Source of the DNA: Myotis daubentonii | Lineage: Eukaryota > Chordata > Mammalia > Chiroptera > Vespertilionidae | Direction of reading: 5' to 3' | Assembly (NCBI RefSeq): GCF_963259705.1 | Contig: NC_081844.1 | Location: forward strand, 25,002,294 to 25,066,293 | Length of the DNA stretch: 64,000 nt | Shown here: one piece after another, positions 11,200 through 61,800 of the stretch | Layout: every line of letters starts with the position of its first letter | How positions within the stretch are numbered: position 1 is the stretch's first letter | Position numbers and translations under genes: made by a program | Notes under the pieces: generated by a model | What the model was told of the DNA's origin: nothing | What the model saw: the letters and a program-made list of their open reading frames with translations, nothing else | The model's database searches: none

Positions 11200-12887
11200 T
11201 AACCTTCTTGGGGGCGGGCGGGTTTTTCCTCTTCTTTTCCTTCGCCTTCTGCACCCTCTGCTGGCTAGCTCAGCCCAAACAACGGCTGGGTCCCTTCTCT
11301 GCGGTAATACTCCTCCTTCTAGCCCCAGTAGGGCTAGCCCTTCAAGACTAATCCTTTTGTATGGAGATTCTATGCCAAGGACCCAAAGACAGGCCGCATC
11401 ATGGGGACAGGAGACTGCCAACCTGGAGGCTGCCAGGCCTTAATCACCATTAAGCTTAACCAGAATCTGCCATTCACGGTTGGTCTAGCAATATCCCCAG
11501 CAATCTGTTTTCAGTATGACCAGACTGACCCAATCTGCAAGGGATATGAGGTACCGTTTTATGGAGGGTGCCCATATGCCCGATGCAGAATTCACAAGAG
11601 TATACTAGACATAGCAGGGACCCAGTACCGTAACCATAGACTGACCTCTGATGGGAGGGGGACCTATATTCTGAGTATATCTGACCCCTGGGATGACCGC
11701 TGGGTTCAGGGGGTTGAAGGGAAAATATACAGCTGGCACAATGCCGCAACCCCAGTGGGAGGTATTCAAATATACCAGGCATACATTCGAATCCTCCCCG
11801 TAACAATCCAGGCCTTAGGGGATATGACAGACACCATTATTGAACAGGAAACCACTCTGCAAAAGCAGGTTCCCTCCCCAACCAAATCGGCTCACCCTTT
11901 CTCCTGGCTGTCAGTCATTAGAGCAGGAATAACCCTCCTAAATAACACATCAATAGGAAATGCCTCCAACTGCTTTCTGTGTGCTGTTGGAAGCCCTCTG
12001 CTTACAGTGGTCCTCCTATCCACCCCCTTTAACCTCTCAAGCCCTACATCCCTGCAGCTTCAAAATCTTACAGAAGCACCTGTGTACACAGGAGCAGATT
12101 TCCTGTGGGTCTGCTACTCCTCCCAACCGAGCCTGGCTTACTGCAACATGAGGGTTCAAGTCAACATGACCATCCAGGCACCCCCTGGAGGGTTCTTCAG
12201 GTGTAAAGGTACCCTCACAAAGGCTATATCACCTTTGACATAGGTCTGCTACCCAGCTTCCCTGGTCCCCCAGTTAACCATGTATGGACAAGGGGAGTTT
12301 CTACAAAAACTCTTGCCAGCCCCCTCCCGCTCAAAACGCGCTATCTTTCTCCCCTAGTGGTTGTTCTCTACCTGGCCTCCTCTCTGGCAGCGGGGGGCCT
12401 GGGTGGAGGTGCTCTAGGTCACAGCGTCTCCTCCTCTCGGGAGCTAGAAGGGAAACTACAGATAGCCCTAGAAGCCTCCGCTGTCTCTATAGCCTCCCTG
12501 CAACACCAAATAACATCAGTGGCCAGAGTCGCCCTGCAAAACAGGCGGGCCCTCGACCTGCTTACGGCAGACAAGGGTGGCGCTTGCCTATTCCTGCGAG
12601 AGGAATGCTGCTACTACATCAACGAAACTGACCTCCTCAGTAAACTGGGGGAGGAACTGAGACAACGCCGATGAGAGGGAGGCCCCTTTGCGGGATGGTG
12701 GGAGGGAGGAATGATGCAATGGATACTCCCCGTACTCACCCCCTTACTAACCCTCAGCCTAATCCTAATGCTTGCTCCCTGCATTTTTAAATTTTTGCAG
12801 TCCCGCATGCAGGAAATCTCTTGGGTGGCAATCAACCAGCTCCTCCTACACCCTTACAAAGACCCCCCAACTCCTGGCCTCAATTAA
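11200..12887 (+). pseudogene. env: Endogenous retrovirus env (broken)
   Basis: The surface subunit is readable in a 280-codon frame (11401-12243) with several N-X-S/T sites and a CFLC motif matching the CXXC of gammaretroviral Env. A furin-like RSKR site is encoded at 12328-12339, but a TAG follows at 12355 in that frame. The transmembrane subunit is open in another frame from about 12357, with the CX6CC motif (C then CC near 12590-12610) of class I retroviruses. A UGA at 12672 separates it from an in-frame membrane anchor and tail ending at 12887. The combination CXXC plus CX6CC supports a gamma-type Env. It is disrupted and non-functional as it stands. Confidence 0.85.
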
Positions 12888-12940
12888 ACATGGCCCAGTT
12901 CAGCTCGAAGTAGTCAGAACGGTCATCGTCCTATATCACC

Positions 12941-12953
12941 AAAGAGGTAGGGA
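12941..12953 (+). promoter_or_regulatory. Polypurine tract
   Basis: AAAGAGGTAGGGA directly precedes the TG of the 3' LTR, the expected place of the plus-strand primer. Confidence 0.7.
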
Positions 12954-13240
12954 TGTAAGGTCTGAGGCTGGGAAAATAGGGACTTTCCCAATCCCACCCG
13001 CTGAGTTGGACAATAGCGGTCCCCCAGGACCTACCAGAACGACCAAGTCACAGCTGTGCTAACATCCTGCTGGACAATAACGGCCACCCGGGACTTCTCA
13101 GAATGGCCATGGTGCAGCTGTACAAACTTCCCACTCAAAAAATCATCTGCCACAAGCTACTGTGAACAAACCTGATTGGTCCGACAGCAGCATAAAGAAA
13201 CTCTGCCAGGCATAGGCGGGTGTGACTCCCCTGGCCTGTG
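12954..13240 (+). mobile_element. Provirus 3' LTR, truncated
   Basis: Matches the first ~300 bp of the 5' LTR, then stops at GGCCTGTG. The polyadenylation signal and the R/U5 part are missing. A hAT terminus begins at the next base. No downstream remainder of the LTR was found. Confidence 0.88.
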
Positions 13241-13426
13241 CAGGGGTGGGGATGTCCTACCCTCGAAATCATTTGGTCTGGCCCTGCCAAGGCATTGGGG
13301 GTGAGGGAATTAAATGTTTGACCAAATATAGCAGGCTAATTTTTAAGTTGATAATTTTGTATGGCCTGTGAGTGATGTTATAAATATCCAAGTAGCTCTT
13401 GGCAGAAAAAGGTTCCTCACTACTTG
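13241..13426. mobile_element. Short non-autonomous hAT element
   Basis: Starts CAGGGGTGGGGA and ends with AGGTTCCTCACTACTTG, a diverged inverse of that start. The internal GATGTTATAAATATCCAAG and CTTGGCAGAAAAAGG stretches are typical of abundant mammalian/bat non-autonomous hATs. No clear 8-bp duplication is seen, and the LTR does not resume after it. Confidence 0.6.
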
Positions 13427-13576
13427 GCTAGGGGATGGACCCCATCACAAACTGACAAAATGTTAAAAGGTTAAAATCCCCAGACAAGGAGTTCTCTCTC
13501 TCTTACTTGCTCTTCTTGTTTTCCCTCTTGCTCTGTGTCCCACACTAACCCATGTATTCCTGTGCTCGCCTCCATA

Positions 13577-14213
13577 GTGTCAACGTAAAAACATTCAAAC
13601 CTGTAAAGAATTTTTGTGAGTTTACTGCCAAAATATCAACAATTGCTAGCAAGCAGTATCTCAACAGATTGGGATAATGCTCCAGAGAAAGGCAGTTTGT
13701 CATCCATTTTTATACATTGCAATCCAAGGAAGGGACATAGGTGAGTTAAATGAAATCCATTGGTGATAGATTAGAAAGGCAGGAGAAAACAAAGTGGGGA
13801 GTGGGGGAGGGGGGAGTCCCTGAGATTGGATAAAAAGTAAAATAATGGACACAAACTTAGGTGGGTGCAAGATAGTTAACAATCAACAATTAACATGATA
13901 ACAATAACAATGAAGGAATTTGTGGTATCTGTCCTGGTGCCCAGGAACATTAGTTTGTGCCCCAAGGGGTCTGGAAAAAGGAAAGTTACAAGTTACCCAG
14001 ACATTTCAAGGATGTTATCATAGATGCAAAAACAAACAAACAGATAGGCTCACTTAAGGGAAAGGTTGACCTTGTCAGTGAAAATACCTGCCTAAGAGGT
14101 GACTACCCACCATAACTGCTTTTAGTTAAAGTTTAATTTCAGACCACCTTTTGTGGTTACTTTAGGTCTTTGAGTTTGCAAGACTGCCAGGCAGGCCTCC
14201 CCTAGCTTGTCAG
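13577..14213 (+). mobile_element. Inverted-repeat element, copy A (right end missing)
   Basis: Similar over ~600 bp to the element at 16699-17385, including the left terminal stretch (CAACGTAAAAACATTCAAACC). The right terminal repeat is replaced at 14214 by unrelated sequence. See copy C for the full structure. Confidence 0.6.
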
Positions 14214-14221
14214 GTTAGCAT

Positions 14222-14656
14222 GTGGCCCTTTTCATCCACAATAGCCATGTGACCTTAATCAGGTACATGGCCGGTGGCTGGACTGGATTGGCTTTTAATA
14301 GAGAACAGAAATTCTGGGCAATGACCTTAATTCTGGCCCTGCTGAAGACAAGCTTGGACTTCTTCCACGACGAGATGGACAGAGATGGGACCTTGCAGGA
14401 GAACATGCTTAACTTTACATTATATTTTCTACACTTTTGCACCCTTGAATGCTTTGAAGAAGTGGAGAGACACTGTTTTAATTACACCGGCGGACTCCGG
14501 GAAATAATTCCCAAATCAGAATACCAAAACATGCAAGGGCCTTCATTTTATATCTCCCTGTGGTCTTTGTCCAGCAAATATGGATTATGCTTCCGGAACT
14601 TTTCATGGGCTTTGCAAGAGGCCCTTAGGTGTTGGGGGTTTCCAGGCCATATCTGA
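14222..14656 (+). CDS. Unrecognised 144-codon open frame
   Basis: Starts at the exact point where copy A of the inverted-repeat element loses its right end. The frame reads MALFIHNSHVT… and is rich in Phe, Leu and Cys, with one N-X-T site near the middle. I recognise no domain, membrane segment or signal peptide. It could be a fragment of a transposon or retroviral gene, a retrocopy, or chance. No promoter or splice context is visible. Confidence 0.2.
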   Translation: MALFIHNSHVTLIRYMAGGWTGLAFNREQKFWAMTLILALLKTSLDFFHDEMDRDGTLQENMLNFTLYFLHFCTLECFEEVERHCFNYTGGLREIIPKSEYQNMQGPSFYISLWSLSSKYGLCFRNFSWALQEALRCWGFPGHI

Positions 14657-14812
14657 TAGCCTGGCCAGGCACCAGCGATAATAACCCTCCCTCCGGGCAC
14701 TGCACTGTTCACAGGTTTATGGCCTCTGTAACAGATTCTGCAAGACCAGTTTCTGGGAAGGAGGTAATGACTTAATTATAGGTTAGCTTGCTGGCATGGA
14801 TTCTAATTGCTA

Positions 14813-14827
14813 CCCCCCCCCCCCCCC
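14813..14827. repeat. Poly-C run
   Basis: Fifteen consecutive C residues. Length is prone to sequencing error. Confidence 0.9.
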
Positions 14828-14866
14828 AAATATCAAGATTACATTTGAATTAGCCCTTTTTAGCCT

Positions 14867-15775
14867 CTCATTCCCAACCTTTTTGGGGCCATGCCCCACC
14901 TAAGCATCTCTAAAATCCTAATGCCCCCCCCCCATGCATATAATTCTTATTATTCAAAAAGTGAACTCCTAGTCCCATGGAGGAAACCTAAAAGGCCACT
15001 AACTTGGTCTAAACAAGCTTCCAAAGAACATGGCATCCATGAAAGAGAAAAATAAAAGAACGAAAGGACAGTTGAAGTACTGAGGAAGAAATCAGTAAGA
15101 AATTGTTAAATAATAATGACGCATAGTAACCTCCATCTTATATAAACACTGCTGTTTGAAATTTTAACCCTGCTATTTTGGCTTCTGTAAATGTGTCCTT
15201 GCTTAAATGATAGGGAAAATAAGACTACTCCCATTCCAGAGAGGCCATAAACTATGCCTCAGACAGAGTTGTCAGTGCTGGTGCCAGGCCAGCCCTTGAG
15301 GTATGGTCTCATGACCCCTTCCCAGCACACAGCACTTCTTTCTCAGAAGGTCCGGAAGTCTCATTCCAAATTTGGAATACAAAGAACTGAAAAAAGTATA
15401 AATAGGGAAAGCTCCCTCCATATTAGGGCCCAGAGTTTGAGAAGCAATATTTCCTCTGAGCCCACTAGCAAAATAAAAGGCTCCAAATTAATTTGGCTTA
15501 TTGATTAAGGCGTCTTCTGTTTTAGCTCACTAATTTACAATATAACAATAATAATAATATGAAGTGATATTAAAAATAACAAATAAAGTTTCAAAACATA
15601 TAATAGAGAACTGAAATGCATAAATGTCACAGTATATATTTATATATTATATATGAGGCCCCTGGAACCATAAGCAATGTAAAAAATTCACTGTTGGTAA
15701 CTCATTCTCTAATTGTCCCCCTTAAAAATCAAATTGTCCCCCTATGGAACCTGTGTCCCACATCGGGAACCACTG
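14867..15775. mobile_element. hAT-like element split by a solo LTR
   Basis: Left end TCATTCCCAACCTTTTTGGG and right end CCCACATCGGGAACCACTG are inverse versions of a CAGTGGTTCCC-type hAT terminus. The middle is interrupted by the LTR at 15117-15547. No transposase frame is seen. Confidence 0.55.
15117..15547 (+). mobile_element. Solo LTR inside the hAT element
   Basis: About 430 bp, closely similar to the LTR at 16043-16461 (shared AGTAACCTCCATC start, GAGGCCATAAACTATGCC middle, TTGGCTTATTGATTAAGG end). Begins TG and ends CA. The flank is AT-rich, so the target duplication (about AATAA) is uncertain. Confidence 0.65.
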
Positions 15776-15779
15776 CTCT

Positions 15780-16698
15780 AAAATTAAAACTTTAACTAAA
15801 ATAAGTTTATAGTGGGTAGTCCTGTCCTTAAAACAGTATCTTCCTGATAAAGGTCAACCTTTATCTTAACTGAGCCTATTGTCTTTTTGCATCTAAGATA
15901 ACATCCTTGTGAAATGTCAGGGTAACTTGTAACTTCCCTTTTTACAGACCCCTCAGCACACAGCCAAATGCACCTGGACATCAGGACAGAGACCATAAAT
16001 TCCTTCATTGTTATTGTTATCATGTTCATTGTTGACTGTTAGTGAAGTATAGTAACCTCCATCTTGAGTAAAAACTGCTGTTTAAAATTTTAACCCTGCT
16101 ACTCTGTAAACATTTGCTTGCTTAAATAATAGGGAAAATAAGACTACTCTCACTCCAGAGAGGCCATAAACTATGCCCCAGACAGAGTTGTCGGTGCTGG
16201 CGCCAGGCCAGGCCTTGAGATACGGTCTCACGGCCCTGCCCAAGCAAACAGGACTTTTTCTCAGAAGGTTCAGAAGTCTCATTCCAAATTTGGAAAACAA
16301 AGAGATGAAAAACATATAAATTGAAAAGACTTTCATCGTATTGGGCCCCAGAATTTGAGAAGCAAGAGTTCCTCTGGGCCCCATAGCGCTAGCGAAAATG
16401 AACAGGACTCCAAATAAATTTGGCTTATTGATTAAGGAGTCTTCTGATTTACAATATAACATTAGCTATCTTGCACCCACCTAAGTAAAAGAAGTATGTG
16501 TCTATCATTTTACTTTATCCAATCCCAGAGGTCTCCCTGCTTTGCTTTCTCCCACCTCCCTAATCTATCACCAATGGATTTCATGTAAACCATTTATGTC
16601 TCTTTCTTTGATTGTAATGTATACAACAAGGTGAAGAACTGCCATTCTCCGGAGCATCATCCCAATCCCTTGAGATTCTGCTTCCCGGCAATTGTCGA
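15780..16698 (-). mobile_element. Inverted-repeat element, copy B
   Basis: The reverse complement of copies A and C, interrupted by a solo LTR at 16043-16461. It meets copy C head to head near 16698, giving a palindromic centre (CCCGGCAATTGTCGACAGTG with TGTCGACAAATGCCGGG beyond). Confidence 0.65.
16043..16461 (+). mobile_element. Solo LTR with 4-bp target duplication
   Basis: TGAAGTATAG…ATATAACA, 419 bp, flanked by TTAG on both sides (16039-16042 and 16462-16465). A short duplication of 4 bp fits class I or III endogenous retroviruses. Sister copy at 15117-15547. Confidence 0.8.
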
Positions 16699-17385
16699 CA
16701 GTGTTAACGTAAAAAAACCATTGAAACCTGTGAAGAATTTTTGTGAGTTTATTTGAGCCAAACTGTCGACAAATGCCGGGAAGCAGAACCTCAATGAATT
16801 GAGATAATGCTCTGGAGAATGGCAGGTTACATTTGTATTTATACATTGCAATCAAAGGAGGAATGTAGGTGGGTTACATGAAATTCATTGGTGATAGATT
16901 AAGGAGGAGGGATAAAGCAAAGCAGGGGAAACCCCTGGGATTGGATTAAAAGTAAAATGATGGACACATACTTAGGTGGGTGCAGGATTAATTAACATGA
17001 TGATGAAGGAATTTGTGGTATCTGTCTTGGCACCCAGCACATTTGGTTGTGCTCCAGAGACTGCAGAAAATGGGAAGTTACAAGTTACCCAGATGTTTCA
17101 AGTCTATGTTATCATAGATGCAACAAGACAGATAGGCTCAGTTAAGGTAATGGTTGACCTTGTCAGTGAAGATACTGGCCTAGGACGTAACTGCCCACCA
17201 TAGCTGCTTTTAAAGTTTAATTTCAGACCATCCTTTGTGGTTACTTTAGGTCTCTGAGTTTGCAAGACTGCCATGCAGGCCTCCCCTGAGCTTGTCAGGT
17301 CAGCATGTGTCCCCTTTCATCCACAACAGTTTGGCTCAAATAAACTCACAAACATTCTATACAGGTTTGAATGTTTTTACATTAA
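16699..17385 (+). mobile_element. Inverted-repeat element, copy C (both ends)
   Basis: The left end (TTAACGTAAAAAAACCATTG…GTTTATTTGAGCCAAACTGT) reappears inverted at the right end (ACAGTTTGGCTCAAATAAAC…GTTTTTACATTAA), so the terminal inverted repeats are about 65-70 bp. TTAA lies at both outer edges, as for piggyBac-type insertion, but no transposase is present and the family is not certain. Confidence 0.6.
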
Positions 17386-17642
17386 CAGTGTTATCACTGG
17401 AAAACCCTTTGTGTTGCCCTGGGACTCCCTAAACTTAAAATAACAACACAAGGAACATAGCACCATGGTGGCTAGCTGGATAAACCTCAGGGCCACTGAG
17501 GTGTTAAAGACACATTAGCACCCATAGAGACCTTCTCCTGCCCTGGATCTCTGCTGAGCTACTGGTTAGCTGTGCCTTAGCCTCCCCCCTGTAAATGGGG
17601 AGCAGAGACGAACCTGCCTCATAGGGGTTTGGCAGAGTCAAC
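17386..17642. other. Intergenic stretch, nothing recognised
   Basis: Moderate GC content, no repeat edges or coding signal seen. Confidence 0.4.
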
Positions 17643-18070
17643 TGTTAGGTCGGAGAGAGCCCAGGATCAGATACATGCAGACATGTGATGAGACAATGGA
17701 CTTCCCCTGGGATTTCTCACAGATCAACGTGCCAGACACAGATACCAGCTTCTTCTCCCTGAATTCACATACCCCCACACAGATAAGAACTTCGTCCTGA
17801 ATATTCCGCCCACTCCCCTGCAGCTGAGACTTTCTCAGTTGAGTGTCATGATGATCCCTACGGTGCAGACTTCCTCAGCTCATGTCCCCGCCCCTCACCC
17901 AACTGCAGTATAAAAAAAGCGCCCCCCTCCCTGTTGGCGTGAATCCACGTGCCCTGTCCTGGGGGTACGTGGGTCTCCCGGGGACGCAGAATAAACCTTT
18001 TCCTTTCCTTTCTTTTCTGATTCACTGGACTCTATTTCTTGCGCCGCCTCCTGAGCCACCTAACCTAACA
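17643..18070 (+). mobile_element. Solo LTR with 5-bp target duplication, upstream of ADGRE2
   Basis: TGTTAGG…CCTAACA, 428 bp, with TCAAC duplicated on both sides (17638-17642 and 18071-18075). It holds a TATA box (GTATAAAAAAAGC, about 17908-17920) and AATAAA near 17990, both in + orientation, so it is in the same sense as the receptor gene whose ATG lies ~0.8 kb downstream. It is a solo LTR: no internal retroviral sequence remains. Confidence 0.88.
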
Positions 18071-18682
18071 TCAACGAGTTGAAATAGGCACAGCACCTAC
18101 AGACAGACCCGGTCTGGATTAAGTGCTTTATAAGTAATAGCAGATTTTAAAAATTGCTAGATGGCCCCAGAGACAAGCCAGTCATATGACTTATTCAAAA
18201 AGGAAACAGCTTTCCTATCATGTGATTATTTGTGGGTTAACGTGGTGCCCACGCTCCCCTGAAATGTAAGTTTTCCACCAGCGGAAACCTCGCCCAGAAA
18301 GGCTGTCTCCAGCGTGGTGGCGCCTGGGTGTCTGACATGTCTTTTCTTGGTGCCTGCCTGGCATCCATGAGGACACCTTCACGCTCCTGCAGCTCCTACT
18401 GGACTCTGAACTCTCTGTGCCTCGGTTTCCTCCTCTGAAAAATGGGGCGGGGAGGAAGGGGGAATGTTAGCTCAGGAGCTGGCTTTGGAGACTAGGACAT
18501 GCCATAGCCGTGCACAGGGGAGTCCCCAAAGCGAGGGGTTTCTGAAGAAGCTAAATAGTCCTCCAGGCAAGACTCCTCCAGGCAAGCTCCTCCCTGGTGG
18601 AGCTGCAGGCAAAGGATCTGAGAGCAGGTTACACTTCTGTGGTGGGAGAGTGGGGGGCGGCAGTGGATTTGCGCACACACCG

Positions 18683-18717
<35 letters not shown>

Positions 18718-18803
18718 GTCTGTGTTTTTACTCACTTCCTGTGGGCTTCCAGCTGCTCCACCAGTTCCGGGGAGGGACCTGGGGCACCCCCACTCACACA
18801 CTG
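18071..18803 (+). promoter_or_regulatory. Proximal upstream region of ADGRE2-like gene
   Basis: Single-copy-looking sequence with purine-rich GAGGAAG near 18452 and its inverse in GGTTTCCTCCTC near 18424. Such sites could bind PU.1-type myeloid factors, as expected for EGF-TM7 genes, but this is inference from short motifs. A (CA)n repeat sits at 18684-18714. Confidence 0.35.
18684..18714. repeat. (CA)n microsatellite
   Basis: About 15 CA units, ~120 bp upstream of the candidate TATA box. Confidence 0.95.
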
Positions 18804-18809
18804 TATAAG
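18804..18809 (+). promoter_or_regulatory. Candidate TATA box of ADGRE2-like gene
   Basis: TATAAG in TGTATAAGGGCC, 68 bp before the ATG, would place transcription start near 18835 with a ~40-base leader. Not tested; a start in the LTR at 17643 is an alternative. Confidence 0.4.
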
Positions 18810-18876
18810 GGCCAGGAGGACACAAAAGGATGCACAACTGCCCAGCCTGTGAATACAGAACCGCCCTGCCCAGACC

Positions 18877-58642
<39,766 letters not shown>

Positions 58643-58822
58643 GTAAGGTCATGCATTCCTCCCAGAGCACTTCACTGATAGAGTACCTCATGCCAACACA
58701 CTGGACAATCTGGGTATATAGTAAGTGACGTCCTAGGAAGGCTCCCACTGAATTTACTCTTTGACTCCTTAACCATTAGCCATGGTCTCAGTTAGAAAAT
58801 ATATATGTTGCTCTTATTTCAG

Positions 58823-58870
58823 AGGAACTGTGTTCATCTTGACTTTTACACATTAGTAATCTTTTTTTAA
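58823..58870 (+). CDS. ADGRE2: Candidate terminal exon of ADGRE2-like gene
   Basis: A good acceptor (TGTTGCTCTTATTTCAG) leads to 15 codons (RNCVHLDF…) and a stop at 58868-58870, with AATAAA immediately after (58871-58876). It is in phase with exon 19. Human ADGRE2 adds only about one residue after the same junction, so the true terminal exon may be elsewhere, even beyond the window. Confidence 0.3.
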   Translation, partial: RNCVHLDFYTLVIFF

Positions 58871-61800
58871 AATAAAATTATCCTTAGTTGTATTTAAAAT
58901 ATATAACATCTTTTTAGGCTTACAAATATGAACCTTGTACATTAAACCATACATATATGTACATATTTCTCCTTTCTCTGATTGATATTATTTTAAAGTA
59001 TCATATGCCTTAAATTTCATTTTCTTTAATTCTTTATTGTTTAAAGTATTACATGAGTCTCCTTTTCCCCCCATTGACCTCTATCTGCCACCCCTCACCC
59101 AAGCACAAGCCCTCACGCCCTACTGTCTATGTCCATTGGTTTTACTCACATGCGTGAGTACAAGTCCTTTGGTTGATCTCTTACTGCCTCACGCCTGCCT
59201 TCCCTCATAGGTTGGACAGTCTGTTTGATGCTTCTATATCTCTGGTTCTTTTATTCCCCATCAGTTTATGTTGTTCATTATATCTCACAAATGAGTGAGA
59301 TCATGTGATATTTCTCTTTCTCTGACTGGCTTATTTTGCTTAGCATAATGCTCTCTAGTTCCATCCATGCTGTTGCAAATGATACGAATTCCTTCTTTTT
59401 TACAGCAGCGTAAAATTTCATTGTGTAGATGTACCACAGTTTTCTAATCCACTTGTCTGCTGATGGGCACTTAGGCTGTTTCCAAATATTAGCTATTATA
59501 AATTGTGCTGCTATGAACATGGGGGTGCATATATCCTTTCTGATTGGTGTTTCTGTTTTCTTGGGATACATTCCTAGAAATGGGATTACTGGGTCAAATG
59601 GAAGTTTCATTTTTAATTTTTGAGGAAACTCCATACTGTTCTCTATAGTGGCTGCACCAGTCTGCATTCTCACCAGCAGTGCACCAGGGATCCTTTTTCT
59701 CCGCATCCTCTCAAGCACTTGTCCTTTGTTGATTTGTTGATGATAGCCATTCTGACAGGTGTGACATGGTACCTCATTGTCGTTTTGATTTGAATCTCTC
59801 GAGATGATTAGTGACTTTGAGCATGTTTCCATATGTCTCTTGGCCTTCTGTATGTTCTCTTTCAAAAAGTGTCTATTTAGGTCCATTGTCCATTTTTTGT
59901 TTGGGTTGTTTATCTTCCTTTTGTTAAGTTGTATGAGTTCTTTGTAAATTTTGGACTTTAAACCCTTAACAGCGATAACATTGGCAAATATGTTCTCCCA
60001 TGCAGTGGGCTTTCTTGTTGTATTGTTGATGGTTTCTTTTGCTGTGCAGAAGCTTTTATTTTGATGTGGTCCCATTTGTTAATTTTCTCCTTAGTTTCCA
60101 TTGCCCTAGGAACTGTATCAGTAAAGATATTGGTACGACATATGTCTGCTATTTTGCTGCCTATGGAGTCTTCAAAGATTTTTATGGTTCCCCGTCTTAC
60201 ATTTAAGTCCTTATCCATTTTGAATTTATTTTCGTGTACGGTGTAAGTTGGTATTCTAGTTTAATTCTTTTTTTTTGCAAGTATCTGTCGAATTTTCCCA
60301 AACACCATTTATTGAAGAGACTGTCTTGACTCCATTGTATGCTCTTGCCTCCTTTATCAAATATTAATTGAGCATAATGGCTTGGGTTGATCGCTGGGTT
60401 CTCTGTTCTGTTCCAATGGTCTATATGTCTGTTCTTGTGCCAGTACCAGGCAGTTTTGAGAACAGTGGCTTTGTAAGATAGCTTGATATCTGGTATTGTG
60501 ATCCCTCCAACATTGTTCTTTTTTCTCACTATTGCTGTGGCTAATCGGGGTCTTTTTTTAATCCAGATAAATTTTTAGAGAGTTTGCTCTAGGTCTTTGA
60601 AATATGCCATTGGTATTTTAATGGGGATTGCATTGCATCTATAGATTGCTTTGGGCAGTATGGACATTTTTAATGATGTTGATACTACCAATCCATGAAC
60701 ACAGTATATTCTTCCATTTGTTTATGTTTTCCTCTATCTCTTTTTTTCAGCATCCTGTAATTTTCTGAGTACAAGTCCTTTACCTCCTTGGTTACATTTA
60801 TTCCTAGGTATCTTAATTTTTTTGTTGTAATGGTAAATAGGATTGGGTTTTTTTTTAATTTCTCTTTCGGTGAGTTCATTATTGGTGTATAAAAAAGCCA
60901 TAGATTTCTGGGTGTTAATTTTATATCCTGCTACACTGCCGAATTCATTTATTAAGTCTAGTAGTTTTTTGATGGAATCTTTAGGGTTTTTGATATACAA
61001 TATCATGTCATCTGCAAATAATGACAATTTTACTTCTTCTTTTCTAATTTGGATGCCTTTTATTTTTTCTTCTTGTCTGATCACTATGTCTAGCACTTCC
61101 AGTACTATGTCAAGCAGTAGTGGTTAAAGTGGGCATCCCTGTCTTGTTCCTGTTCTTAGGTGAAATGGCTTTAGTTTTTGCCCATTGAGTATGATGTTGG
61201 CTGTGGGTTTGTCATATATGGCTTTTATTATGTTGAGGTATGATCCCTCTATTCCCATTTTGCTGAAGGTTTTTATCAAGAAAGGGTGTTGGATTTTGTC
61301 AAATCCCTTTTCTGCATCGATTGATATGACTATGTGATTTTCGCCTTTCAATTTGTGTAATGTATCACATTTTTTGATTTGTAGATATTGTACTATCCCT
61401 TGCATCCCCAGGATAAATCCTACTTGGTCATGGTGTATGATCTTTCTGATGTAATGTTGGATCAGATTTGCTAGAATTTTGTTAAGGATTTTAGCATCTA
61501 TGTTTATGAGGGATATTGACCTGTAATTCTCTTTCTTTGTAATGTCTTTATCTGGTTTTGGAATTAAGGTAATGCTGGCTTCATAGAATGATCTTGGAAG
61601 TGTTCCTTCCTCTTGAATTTTTTGGACTAGTCTGAGGATGATAGGTTTTAGTTCTTTGAATGTTTGGCTAAACTCCCCAGTGAAGCCGTCTGGCCCTGGG
61701 CTTTTGTTTGCTGGAAGCTTTTTAATGACTGCTTCTATTTTAGATTCTTCCTGATTGAATTTTGGAAGGTTGTATTTTTCTAGGAATATGTCCATTTCCT

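Noticed and set aside
11960..12151. 63-codon plus-strand frame overlapping env
   Set aside because: Out-of-frame shadow of the surface-subunit frame.
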